In this document: piece after piece, positions 18,981 to 27,342 of the stretch
Layout of the letters: the number at the start of each line of letters is the position of its first letter
How positions within the stretch are numbered: position 1 is the first letter of the stretch
From: Pseudomonadota bacterium
GTDB taxonomy: Bacteria > Pseudomonadota > Gammaproteobacteria > Steroidobacterales > Steroidobacteraceae
Assembly: GCA_021843755.1 (NCBI GenBank)
Contig: JAKBWB010000061.1
Span: forward strand, 1-64,000
DNA: 64,000 nt
Direction: 5' to 3'
Position numbers and translations under genes: made by a program
The notes under the pieces: generated by a model
The model's input: only the letters and a program-made list of their open reading frames with translations
Database searches by the model: none
What the model was told of the DNA's origin: nothing

Positions 18981-19640
18981 ATGATTCCCGGCGCCCAACG
19001 CCGGCTCGCGGCGACGCACGCCACGCTGCTGCCCGAGCACAAGCCGGAGGGCACCCGCGGCGTGATTCTCGAGGTGGCGCTGAAGCTGTTTGCGGAGCGA
19101 GGCTACGCGGGCGCCTCTATCCGGGAGATCGCCGAGGCGGTCGGCATGAAGTCGGCCTCCCTGTACGCGCACTTTCCTTCCAAGGAGCACATCCTGGCGG
19201 AACTGTGCCGGATCGGACACGAAGAGCACCGCCGCAGCATCCATCGCGCACTGCTGGAATGTGGCGCTGATCCACGCGAACAAGTGGTCGCCTATGTGCA
19301 CGCGCACGTCGCGATGCACGCGCAGTTCCCGATGCTGGCGGTCGTTGCCAACGGCGAACTGCACGCCCTGTCGAGCGAGCTCGGCGCGGCGACCTTCGAG
19401 CTGCGCAATCAATCCATTCAGGTGCTCGAAGACATCGTGCGCCGCGGGCTCGAGCGCGGGGTGTTCCGGATTGCGCACGTGTGGCTCGCGGTGGCGGCGA
19501 TCGGCGCCATGGGTATACGCGTGGCGTATTGGTACACGCCGGAGTTCGAGGTCGACGCGCAGCAGGTGGCCGACATCTACGCGCAATTCGCCTTGCGCCT
19601 GCTCGGAGTGGCTGAGCCGGCCCATCCGCAGACGCCGTGA
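18981..19640 (+). CDS. TetR-family transcriptional regulator
   Basis: The 219-residue protein has a typical TetR DNA-binding domain at about 27-72 (ILEVALKLFAERGYAGASIREIAEAVGMKSASLYAHFPSKEHIL in the sequence, key helix GMKSASLYAHF). The all-helical C-terminal part is the ligand-binding and dimer domain (TetR_C group seen with fatty-acid or ester catabolism genes). It is divergent from the TonB receptor operon with the palindrome between them, so it most likely represses that operon and itself. The inducer is unknown. Confidence 0.9.
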   Translation: MIPGAQRRLAATHATLLPEHKPEGTRGVILEVALKLFAERGYAGASIREIAEAVGMKSASLYAHFPSKEHILAELCRIGHEEHRRSIHRALLECGADPREQVVAYVHAHVAMHAQFPMLAVVANGELHALSSELGAATFELRNQSIQVLEDIVRRGLERGVFRIAHVWLAVAAIGAMGIRVAYWYTPEFEVDAQQVADIYAQFALRLLGVAEPAHPQTP

Positions 19641-19752
19641 TGGCCCCGCGTCTGCGCCGCCGAGGTCCGCGCCCGAACGGTGGCGCTACGCTGCGCAGCG
19701 AGGGCTGAGCGGGAATCGCCGGGCCGGGGACTCGCGGCCGGTCACAGCTCGA

Positions 19753-20112
19753 TCAGGCGACGCGGTGCATCCCGAACAGAATCATGCCGCGGGTGACCCG
19801 ATAGACGAACCAGAGCCACACGGGTACGAATACCAGCATGCCGAATCCGAATGGCACGCAAAACCCGGCGAGAATCGACCACACGAGAAACAGGAAGGCC
19901 GTGCGTAGACGCCATTGGCGATGGCTCTGCAGAACCGCATCATGCCAGGACGCGGCATCCTTGCGCGTGTCGCCGTAGACCTGATACCAGATGCTGAAGA
20001 CGAACAGCACCGCTCCGAGCGCAAGCGCCGCATAGGCGCGCCACGACCGCATCGTATCCTGTGCCTCCGCCGGTCCCGCTAGAGACCGCTCGGCCCCCAG
20101 GGCGCTCGTCAT
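19753..20112 (-). CDS. Small two-helix membrane protein at the end of the bc1 operon
   Basis: The 119-residue product starting at ATG 20112 (which overlaps the cytochrome c1 stop as ATGA) has a first hydrophobic segment (YAALALGAVLFVFSIWYQVY), a short polar stretch and a second long segment (FLVWSILAGFCVPFGFGMLV) ending FVYRVTRGMILFGMHRVA. The C-terminal pattern resembles small DUF4870-like membrane proteins, though that is uncertain. Overlap with petC-type cytochrome c1 suggests a role in assembling or stabilising the bc1 complex. Confidence 0.65.
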   Translation of the reverse strand: MTSALGAERSLAGPAEAQDTMRSWRAYAALALGAVLFVFSIWYQVYGDTRKDAASWHDAVLQSHRQWRLRTAFLFLVWSILAGFCVPFGFGMLVFVPVWLWFVYRVTRGMILFGMHRVA

Positions 20113-20924
20113 TTCCCGACTTTCCACCACCGTTCCTCGCTGGTGATGACGCGTCGCCAATAGAGCCTGTATATCAGGTAGGTCAGCACCGACAGCAGCA
20201 CGAACAGGCCGATGATCCACGGTCCGAGGCGCCAGCGTTCCTGCTCATGCGAATGCGCCACGGCATAGAGAAACGTCACGATGTCGCGCGCCGTGCGATC
20301 GAACTGCGCCTGCGTCATGCTGCCTTTGGTCAGCGGCTCGACGCCAATGGCCACCTTGGCCGGGCTGCCGTAGCGCAAGCCCTCGGTCATCACCGGCTTC
20401 TGCAGGCCCTGCAGCGGCGCGAAGACGTCGGGCATCGCCACGTTGTTGAAGACGACGTTGTTCACCCCGCTCGGGCGCGATGGATCCACGTAAAATGAAG
20501 TCAGGTACGTGTACAGCCATGCCGGCGAGTGACGCCGCGCAATATATGTCAGGTCCATCGGCAGTATCTTGACGAACGCGTCGATGACCGAGGGCGGCAT
20601 GCTCGAGGTGATGACGTCGTGATAATGATGCCCGTTGGTTCCTATGATTTCCTTGAATCGAGCCTCGCTCATGCCCAGCATCGCGGGCAGGGAGCTGTAG
20701 CGGGTGCCTTGCAGAGAATGGCAGGCCGTACACATATGCAACGTGTAGAGCGCGCCATTGCGCAGCGCCGCCTTGTCCTGCAAGTTGATCGTTATCGGTT
20801 TCAGCGGCGGGCTGGTCGTGGCCACCGAGGCCCATGCAGCAGCGGCGCTGAATGAGGCGAGGAGCCATGCGGCCAGCACGAGCGCAATGGGGTGCCTTCT
20901 GGGCGGCGAATTTTGCTTCGTCAT
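20109..20924 (-). CDS. petC: Cytochrome c1 of the bc1 complex
   Basis: A signal segment is followed by the c-type heme site CTACH (after LYTLHM), the downstream axial Met in AMPDVFAPL, and a single C-terminal membrane anchor (GPWIIGLFVLLSVLTYLIYRLYW). It carries electrons from the Rieske protein to a soluble acceptor at the periplasmic side. I chose ATG 20924 because AGGA lies seven bases upstream; the in-frame ATG at 20987 is an alternative with no such site. It lies downstream of the cytochrome b gene. Confidence 0.92.
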   Translation of the reverse strand: MTKQNSPPRRHPIALVLAAWLLASFSAAAAWASVATTSPPLKPITINLQDKAALRNGALYTLHMCTACHSLQGTRYSSLPAMLGMSEARFKEIIGTNGHHYHDVITSSMPPSVIDAFVKILPMDLTYIARRHSPAWLYTYLTSFYVDPSRPSGVNNVVFNNVAMPDVFAPLQGLQKPVMTEGLRYGSPAKVAIGVEPLTKGSMTQAQFDRTARDIVTFLYAVAHSHEQERWRLGPWIIGLFVLLSVLTYLIYRLYWRRVITSEERWWKVGK

Positions 20925-21008
20925 CGCTTGATCCTGCCGGATTGAACGCGTGAATCTTCTGTCCATGTTGAGCACTGAGAGGGGCATCTTTCCGCTGCGA
21001 ACCTGCGC

Positions 21009-22442
21009 TCAGTGGAAAATGCCGCCGGCCGTGAGCCGTTCCGGAAGCTTCGCCGCATCTTGCGTCAAGGCCGGGAAGAGAATTGCAAGTCCGAACAGCA
21101 GCAGCGCGTACAGCGCCGGAATCCAGTCGGTCAGTAACATCAGGCTCCAGCTGTGCGCGTGGATGGAATACATCCACAGGTCGACCAGCCACACCAGCGC
21201 TTCGGCGGCGAGCAGCCAGATCACTTTGGTGCGCAGCGGCCGTTCGCGATTGAAGAACGGCAGCGCGAGGAAAGTCATGTAGAACACTTCGGTGACGTGC
21301 AGCCCGTACACCATGTTGTGCTCGGTCGCGAGACCGTGCGCTATGAGGCCGAGCCACAGGAAGGAGAACGCCATCGACAGGATGTTGACCTTGTACAGCA
21401 CCGATCGATAGCGAATCGAGCGAACGGGATTGCGGTCGAGAATGGGCAGGCATGCCAGCAGCACGAACGAGCCCGCGAACGCCATGATTCCATACAGCTT
21501 GTCGGGTACGCCGCGCAACATCGCGTAGAACGGCAGGAAGAACCACAGAGGATGGATGTCCGCGGGAGTGTGCAGGATGTTCGCCGGCGTGTAGTTGAGC
21601 TTGTCGAGCAGGAAGCCCCAACCGCTGGGGTTGTAGAACACGAACCAGAAGAAGACCACGAAGAAGATGCTTACAGCGAACAGGTCCTTGACCGTGTAGT
21701 ACGGATGAAAGGGAATGGCGTCGCGCGGCCAGCCGGTCTCGTTGAGGTTGTCGTGAATTTCGACGCCGTCGGGATTGTTCGATCCAACGTGATGCAGCGC
21801 GATCAGGTGCACCAGAACCAGAGCGAGCAGCAGCAGCGGCATCAGGAACACGTGAAAGACGAAGAAGCGGTTGAGCGTCGGCAGGTCCACCACGAACGAG
21901 CCGCGCAGCCAGGTGGCGATCGGCTTGCCGATGACCGGCACGGCGGTGACGAAATTGGTCACCACGGCCGATCCCCAGTAGGACATCTGGCCCCAGGGGA
22001 GCAGATAGCCGAGGAACGCCTCGGCCGCGAGCGCCAGATAGATGAAGATTCCGACCAGCCACAGCAGCTCGCGCGGCTTCTTGTACGAGCCGTACATGAT
22101 GCCGCGATACATGTGCAGGTAGACGAGCACGAAGAACGCGGATGCTCCGACGATGTGCATGTCGCGGATCAGCCAGCCCCAGTGGGAATCCTGCTGAATG
22201 CCGCGCAACACCGACCAGTAGGCGAGGTGGGGATTCGGCTGGTAGTGGATCGCCAGGAACAGTCCGGTGGCCAGCTGCATGACCAGGACGAGCAGCGCCA
22301 GGGAGCCGAAGATGTACCAGAGATTGAAATTCTTCGGCGCCGGGTAGCGGCTCACCTGGCTGCGCCACATCGAGGAGATCGGCAGCCTGTCGTCGAACCA
22401 GCCGAACACGCCGCGCGCCCACGATCGTATCTTGCTATTCAT
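21009..22442 (-). CDS. petB: Cytochrome b of the bc1 complex, with altered PEWY motif
   Basis: A 477-residue, full-length cytochrome b with paired heme-ligand histidines on helix B (HIVGASAFFVLVYLH) and helix D (RFFVFHVFLMP...LVLVHLI). The Qo region has the usual PWGQMSYWG, but the PEWY motif that contributes a proton-accepting Glu reads PLWF (HPLWFFLPFYAMLR). The rest of the motif (FLPFYAMLRGVPDKL) is normal. The C-terminus has the extra helices of the fused PetD half. It is a membrane protein that oxidises ubiquinol together with the Rieske and c1 subunits. Confidence 0.93.
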   Translation of the reverse strand: MNSKIRSWARGVFGWFDDRLPISSMWRSQVSRYPAPKNFNLWYIFGSLALLVLVMQLATGLFLAIHYQPNPHLAYWSVLRGIQQDSHWGWLIRDMHIVGASAFFVLVYLHMYRGIMYGSYKKPRELLWLVGIFIYLALAAEAFLGYLLPWGQMSYWGSAVVTNFVTAVPVIGKPIATWLRGSFVVDLPTLNRFFVFHVFLMPLLLLALVLVHLIALHHVGSNNPDGVEIHDNLNETGWPRDAIPFHPYYTVKDLFAVSIFFVVFFWFVFYNPSGWGFLLDKLNYTPANILHTPADIHPLWFFLPFYAMLRGVPDKLYGIMAFAGSFVLLACLPILDRNPVRSIRYRSVLYKVNILSMAFSFLWLGLIAHGLATEHNMVYGLHVTEVFYMTFLALPFFNRERPLRTKVIWLLAAEALVWLVDLWMYSIHAHSWSLMLLTDWIPALYALLLFGLAILFPALTQDAAKLPERLTAGGIFH

Positions 22443-22530
22443 GGAGTTTCAGCCCTTCCGGTACATGGATGGCGGCTCGCACCGCCGTCTCGGCAAATTG
22501 GCAAATCGTGGCATCGCATCGGGGCATGAC

Positions 22531-23319
22531 TCAGTGTGCGGATTTGCCCGCGCGCGCCGCGGGCGAGCCCTGGGTGGTCTTGCCGGCCGGCGCATGGCGC
22601 GCGATCACGGCCCTGGCATACGCGGAGAAATCCTTCGGACCGATGCCGAGCGAGGTGGCCGGATCGAGCTGGCGCAGATAAGCCGCGAGCGCCGCCTCCT
22701 GCTTGGCGTTCAACTTCCGCGCGATCATGTGCATGACGTGGCCCGGAGTGTTGTGACGGGCGCCGCTTGCGAATTGCTTCAGTTGCGTGACGAGGTAGGC
22801 GGCGTGCTGCCCGGCGAGAGCGGGGATCGCCATCGGCTCGTTACCTTCGCCGCCCAATTCGTGGCAGGCCGCGCACGCGGGGATGCCCTCGCGGGCCACG
22901 CCGTGCTGGTAGATGCTCTTGCCGAGTTCGATCTGGTCGTGATCGGCGGCGGCTCCTGCCGGAGGGTATGTCCACATCGGTTTCAGCTGCGCGAAATACG
23001 CGGCGATGTCCTTCAGATTCGCGTGATCCTTGGACGGCAGGATCGTCATGGCCATGGCGCTCATGATGCTGTTCGTTCTGGCGCCGCTGCGGAAGTCCTC
23101 CAGCTGCTTGAGGATGTAATTGAACTTCTGCCCGGCCAGATTCGGGTACACCGAGCTGGTTCCGATCCCGTTGCTGCCGTGACAGGCGGCGCAGACCGCG
23201 GCCTGTGGCGCGCCCAGTGCCGCGGCGCCCGGCGGGGGGAGGCCGTGATAGTCGTTCTTTGCCTGCGCGAGCGGTACGCCCAGAACAGCGATGATGAGTG
23301 CGGCCAAGACGGATTTCAT
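22531..23319 (-). CDS. Diheme cytochrome c4-like protein
   Basis: An exported protein of 262 residues with a signal peptide (MKSVLAALIIAVLGVPLAQA) and two c-type domains in tandem, each with one CxxCH site (CAACHGSNG and CAACHELGG) and downstream Met candidates. This is the arrangement of cytochrome c4. It lies between the Rieske gene and cytochrome b, so it is probably a dedicated electron carrier between bc1 and a terminal oxidase. The start at 23319 gives a clean signal peptide; an upstream in-frame ATG at 23334 is possible. Confidence 0.88.
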   Translation of the reverse strand: MKSVLAALIIAVLGVPLAQAKNDYHGLPPPGAAALGAPQAAVCAACHGSNGIGTSSVYPNLAGQKFNYILKQLEDFRSGARTNSIMSAMAMTILPSKDHANLKDIAAYFAQLKPMWTYPPAGAAADHDQIELGKSIYQHGVAREGIPACAACHELGGEGNEPMAIPALAGQHAAYLVTQLKQFASGARHNTPGHVMHMIARKLNAKQEAALAAYLRQLDPATSLGIGPKDFSAYARAVIARHAPAGKTTQGSPAARAGKSAH

Positions 23320-23378
23320 TGTGGCTGTTTCCTTCATCTGTGTTCGGCTCGAAGTGCGGCCCGGCTGCGTCGCGGTGA

Positions 23379-24059
23379 TCACCAGATATCCGGTGACCAG
23401 TCCTTGTCGAGACCGGCGGCATTCATTTCACCGATGCGTGCCACGGTGTTCGTCTTCCAGTAATAAGGCGGTATCGGGATGTTGAGCGGCGCCGGCGAGC
23501 CTTCCACGACCCGTGCCGAGAAATCGTACATCGACCCGTGGCAGGGGCAGTGAAATCCCCCCGGCCACCAGGACGTTACGGTATGCGGCGCGGGCCGGTA
23601 GGCGGGGATGCATTGCATGTGGGTGCACAGTGCAACCGCGATGAATATCTCGGGGCGCAACGCACGGTAATTGCCGTTGATGAATTGCGCGGCCGGCTGC
23701 TGATTCTGTTTGCTGTGCGGATCTTTCAGGCGCTTCAGGAGCGAGGGCTCCGAGAGCGTCTGCAGCATCCACGGCTCGCGCTTGAGGATCCAGATGGGTT
23801 TTTTCTTCCATTCGGCGAGGATCAATTGCCCCGGTTCCATCCGGCTCACGTCCACCTCGATGGGGGCGCCCAGTGCCTCGACGGCCTTGCCGGGGTTCAT
23901 GTTGTCGATCAGCGTATCGGCGAACAATCCCACCGCCCCGGCGCCAAGCACTCCGGCAGCGGCGATCAAGAAGTTCCGACGGCCCGTGTCCGTCTGCTGG
24001 TGGGGTCGGATCGAATCCATGACCACCACTTCTTCTGCTTGTCGCGTCTCATTTTTCAT
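23379..24059 (-). CDS. petA: Rieske iron-sulfur protein of the bc1 complex
   Basis: A Tat-type N-terminus (GRRNFLIAAAGVLGAG) also serves as the membrane anchor. The C-terminal Rieske fold holds both cluster-binding boxes, CTHMQC and CPCHGSMYD. It accepts an electron from ubiquinol at the Qo site and passes it to cytochrome c1. It is the first gene of the leftward bc1 operon. Starts at 24080, 24059 (chosen) and 24020 are all in frame; the last still precedes the twin-arginine stretch. Confidence 0.93.
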   Translation of the reverse strand: MKNETRQAEEVVVMDSIRPHQQTDTGRRNFLIAAAGVLGAGAVGLFADTLIDNMNPGKAVEALGAPIEVDVSRMEPGQLILAEWKKKPIWILKREPWMLQTLSEPSLLKRLKDPHSKQNQQPAAQFINGNYRALRPEIFIAVALCTHMQCIPAYRPAPHTVTSWWPGGFHCPCHGSMYDFSARVVEGSPAPLNIPIPPYYWKTNTVARIGEMNAAGLDKDWSPDIW

Positions 24060-24716
24060 GGCTTGTGCCCTTGCTGCCACGTGTCAACCGCAATCCATTG
24101 AATCCAGACGGGATGGACCTGACTGCCCGTCGCAGCCGCCGGTTTCCCGGCGGCCTGATGCTCGAGTGAGTCTTGGCTCGGCTCGCTCTTCAGCCGCCTA
24201 CGGCGGCACGAACGGTTCCAGGAGCCATGGCGGCCGGATGAGGCACGTGCCCACGCAGCAGGCGAGCCACGCACCGAACGTATCGCGAGGCTTTCGCAGC
24301 CAATACAGACGCAGCGGCAGAAGCACGCTGGCCGGCGCTGAGCCGGGCAGGCCGACCGGGTGTCCCAGGGGATGTTCAGCCGTGCCGGAGGCAACCGCCG
24401 ACCGCCAGGACATGACTCGGCGGGCAAGCGCTCGTGGCAACGAATGAAATGGAAAGGCAGAAATCAGTGCTGCATCCACAAGACCCCCGGGCTGGCGCGA
24501 ATGACGCGAGCCACACCGGTGTCCCGGCAGACAGCCCGCAACCGCCCGGTGCCATGGGCATGATATAGAGCGCCTTTCCTTAGCGAGTATTGTACGCAAA
24601 ATGCTCCAGCATCTCCACTGTTCGTCCCATGCTCCTCGTGGCATCGCCGGTGAAGAGTACCTATGCGGTTTGCGGCATCGCCATACGTACATCCCACGTG
24701 CTGTCCGGTGACCGCC
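24060..24716. other. Divergent intergenic region, about 650 bases
   Basis: No supported gene lies between the Rieske gene and the SDR. On the minus strand a frame ending at 24198 encodes a hydrophobic, membrane-like tail (LLPLRLYWLRKPRDTFGAWL) without a convincing start, possibly a gene remnant. AT-rich patches near 24565-24605 (TACAAT and TATATC on the minus strand) could be part of the bc1 promoter, but no full -35/-10 pair is clear. Confidence 0.35.
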
Positions 24717-25499
24717 ATGCAGCATACTGATTTTCCAGTGCCCGATTACCACGCATTGCTCGATTACGATGGGCCTGCCGATCTGCTCGCGGACCGGGTC
24801 ATCCTGATCACCGGCGCCGCCCATGGCATTGGGCACGCGGTGGCCCTGCGCTATGCGCGGCACGGCGCTCGCCTGGTCCTGCTGGACTGGGATCGCGCCG
24901 GACTCGAAGCGCTCTCCGATCAGATCGTCGCGCAAGGCTCGGCCGAGCCCGTGTTATGCCCCGCCGATTTGTCCGGGATCACCATCGGCGGAGTTCGTGA
25001 GATCACCGATCGGGTCGGCGAGCGCTTCGGACGGCTCGACGGGCTGCTCAACAATGCCGCCTGGGTAGGGGCTCTGGCGCCTTTCGAGCACTATCCCCCG
25101 GCGGCTTGGACCAAGGTGATGAACATCAACCTCGCGGCGCCGTTCTTCCTCACGCAGTGGTGCATGCCGCTGTTGCGCAAGGCCCCGGATCCGGTGGTGG
25201 GATTTTCCCTGCAGCAGGTGAGTCGCGCTTACTGGGGCGCATTCGCCATGGCCAAAGCCGGTCAGCAGGCGCTGATCGGGGTTCTGGCGGACGAGTATCG
25301 CGCCGATAGCGCGCATCCGGTGCGCGTGTTCGGCGTCGATACCGGCCCGGTGCTCACCCCGGGACGCCGTCAGCACTACCCGGGGGAGGCGCTCGACGCC
25401 CATCCGCAACCCGAGCGCGTCACCGGGCCGTACTTGTATGCGGTCGGGCCCGAGGCGAGGGGACACAGTCCGCTGCTGCTCGGCGGCGGTGACGGATGA
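24717..25499 (+). CDS. YciK-like SDR with Phe at the catalytic Tyr position
   Basis: A 260-residue SDR that aligns with YciK-type oxidoreductases: LLADRVILITGAAHGIG, RLDGLLNNAAWVG, WTKVMNINLAAPFFLTQ, then the active-site region AYWGAFAMAKAGQQALIGVLADEY. In YciK the last part reads NWGAYAASK, so the catalytic Tyr of YxxxK is Phe here (FAMAK). The preceding Ser region is also shortened. The Rossmann fold looks intact, so it may bind NAD(P) without normal SDR catalysis. The start at ATG 24717 follows from the YciK alignment; 24663 is the longer option. Confidence 0.82.
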   Translation: MQHTDFPVPDYHALLDYDGPADLLADRVILITGAAHGIGHAVALRYARHGARLVLLDWDRAGLEALSDQIVAQGSAEPVLCPADLSGITIGGVREITDRVGERFGRLDGLLNNAAWVGALAPFEHYPPAAWTKVMNINLAAPFFLTQWCMPLLRKAPDPVVGFSLQQVSRAYWGAFAMAKAGQQALIGVLADEYRADSAHPVRVFGVDTGPVLTPGRRQHYPGEALDAHPQPERVTGPYLYAVGPEARGHSPLLLGGGDG

Positions 25500-25633
25500 G
25501 GCGCCGCCGCGCCGCCGGCGTCGCAAAATAGAGTCGGTCGAGGCGGCTCGCTTGCGCCTTCAGAGAGTTGCCGGCCCTGGACTGTTGCGCCCATACTTCG
25601 CCGTCCATTCGGAGTAGAGAGAGATGGTGAAGT

Positions 25634-25993
25634 ATGTCTGAATCGAAGAGTAAAGCAGATTCCTCGCGCCGGGCTTTCCTTGCCGGCGCTACCGTGGCCG
25701 TGGCGGCAGTCATCGTTGGAGGCCTGAAACCGCGTACGGCCCGGGCGGCGGGCGCCAAGCTGCCCCATTTGACGGATGCCGATCCGCTGGCGAAGTCCCT
25801 CGGTTACACGCCGAACCACAACAAGATCGACGTGGCCGAGCATCCGACGTACAAGGCCGGGGAGCACTGCTCGTTGTGCCGCTTCTTCCAAGGGACGCCG
25901 GGACAGAAGTCCGGCTACGCCGGGTGTCAGATTTATCCCGGCTACTCCGTGAACGCCCAGGGCTGGTGCGCCTCCTTCAACCCTCGGTCCTGA
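25634..25993 (+). CDS. High-potential iron-sulfur protein (HiPIP)
   Basis: A 119-residue protein with a Tat signal (SSRRAFLAGATVAVAAVIVGG) and a small mature domain. Its four cluster Cys are in CSLCRFFQG, AGCQIYPG and GWCASF, the standard HiPIP pattern for one [4Fe-4S]3+/2+ cluster. HiPIPs carry electrons in the periplasm, often from bc1 to oxidases or photosynthetic centres. Its place about 1.5 kb from the bc1 operon makes it a likely bc1 partner. A strong hairpin follows directly. Confidence 0.93.
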   Translation: MSESKSKADSSRRAFLAGATVAVAAVIVGGLKPRTARAAGAKLPHLTDADPLAKSLGYTPNHNKIDVAEHPTYKAGEHCSLCRFFQGTPGQKSGYAGCQIYPGYSVNAQGWCASFNPRS

Positions 25994-26007
25994 TCGGCCC
26001 CGGATTC

Positions 26008-26044
26008 GCCACCGCCCGCCCGCCTTCAGCGGGCGGGCGGTGGC
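26008..26044 (+). terminator. Strong GC-rich hairpin after the HiPIP gene
   Basis: A perfect 16-bp stem (26008-26023 with 26029-26044) and a 5-base loop CTTCA lies 15 bases after the HiPIP stop. There is no T tract behind it, so it may act with Rho or as an mRNA 3'-end stabiliser. Confidence 0.7.
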
Positions 26045-26331
26045 GTTGCCTGCGAGGACGGTGTGCGGGTGATCGCGGCGCGCAGCCGTGATCGGGATGG
26101 CGGCTGTCTGTCCCGAACCGCGGTCGCCGAGCCGGCCGCGCCGCATGCGTGCAGGTCCAGGGGGTGCTCCGATCCGTGTTGAGGTCGCCGAGCGAGTCAA
26201 CGCGTCCGTGATCGCCAGAGGCGAACTAACAGCGCCTGTCGCAGCCTGTGCGGTTGCGGCGCGACCCGCCGCCGCCTTGCTCGAGTCGGGCACGGCTGCG
26301 AGAATCCCGGCAAATCCCTCGAGGCCGATAC

Positions 26332-27315
26332 ATGCACAGCGCGCAATTCGTCGTTCTCGGGCCGGGCGCGCTCGGCTCGATTCTGGCCGCGCATCTGGCG
26401 CGCGCGGGCCACTCCGTGGCGGTGCTGGCGCGCGGGGAGCGCGCCCGCTACATCGAGCAACACGGACTGCGGATCAACGGGCTGGCCGAGTTCACCGTCC
26501 CAGTCGGGGTGCTCACCGACCCGTCCGGGCTGCGCAGCGCGGAGTGTCTGATCGTGGCCACGAAGACACCCGGAACCCGGGCCGCGCTCGCGAGCTTGCG
26601 GCACGTGCAGGTCGGTGTCGCCTTCTCGGTGCAGAACGGCCTGATGAAGGATGAGCTGCTCGCAGAGGCGTTCGGCGCCGGCCAGGTCCTGGGTGCGCTC
26701 GCCAATACCAGCGGCGAGCTGCTGGCGTCCGGCGAGGTTCTGTTCACACGCAACGTGAACCTGATGCTCGGGGAGCTCGACGGCACCGCCAGCGCACGCG
26801 CCGGGCTGCTCGCGGCGACCCTCGACAGTTCCGGGGTGCGTGCGGGCGCCGTGAGCGGCATCCTCTCGTGGGAGTGGAGCAAGTTCGTCGCGTGGCTGGC
26901 GCTGATCGGCCTGGCCGTGACGACGCGGGCCGTCACGTGGCGTTATCTCGGTGATCCGGACGGCGCCTGGGTGCTGGTGCAGATGGTACGGGAAGCGGCG
27001 CAGGTGGCCCAGGCGGCGGGTATCGAGCTGACGGAAGAAGGCGCCATCCTGCCGTTGCGGACCATCCTGTCCGGGTCGGATTCGCAAGCCCTCGAGGCGG
27101 TGCGCGCGGCAGGTAAAGAGTTCGCCGTCGACGCGCCGCGGCACCGCATGTCGGCACTGCAGGACCTCGAGGCCGGCCGGCGGCTCGAGGTGCACGAGAC
27201 TTTCGGGGACGTGGTGCGCCGGGCCAAGGAGCGGGGCGTGCGCACTCCGCTGCTCGAGGCGGCCTATCACCTGGTCGCCGCCATCGATCGGATCAACTGC
27301 GGCTCGCCGTCCTGA
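26332..27315 (+). CDS. 2-dehydropantoate 2-reductase family protein (PanE-like)
   Basis: The 327-residue protein has the N-terminal NAD(P)-binding VLGPGALGSILAAHLARAGH, the central KTPGTRAAL and SVQNGLMKDE stretches of ketopantoate reductases, and the all-helical ApbA/PanE C-terminal domain (EWSKFVAWLALIGL, EVHETFGDVVRRAKERGVRTPL). In vitamin B5 synthesis such enzymes reduce ketopantoate to pantoate, but many paralogs act on other substrates. No pan genes are near. The start at 26332 has GAGG upstream. Confidence 0.82.
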   Translation: MHSAQFVVLGPGALGSILAAHLARAGHSVAVLARGERARYIEQHGLRINGLAEFTVPVGVLTDPSGLRSAECLIVATKTPGTRAALASLRHVQVGVAFSVQNGLMKDELLAEAFGAGQVLGALANTSGELLASGEVLFTRNVNLMLGELDGTASARAGLLAATLDSSGVRAGAVSGILSWEWSKFVAWLALIGLAVTTRAVTWRYLGDPDGAWVLVQMVREAAQVAQAAGIELTEEGAILPLRTILSGSDSQALEAVRAAGKEFAVDAPRHRMSALQDLEAGRRLEVHETFGDVVRRAKERGVRTPLLEAAYHLVAAIDRINCGSPS

Positions 27316-27342
27316 GGCGGATGATGGCCGGTGACCGCGGCT

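Noticed and set aside
20245-22422. A 725-residue minus-strand frame across the bc1 genes
   Set aside because: It overlaps cytochrome b and c1 in a different frame and reads as Arg-rich noise, while cytochrome b shows all heme ligands.
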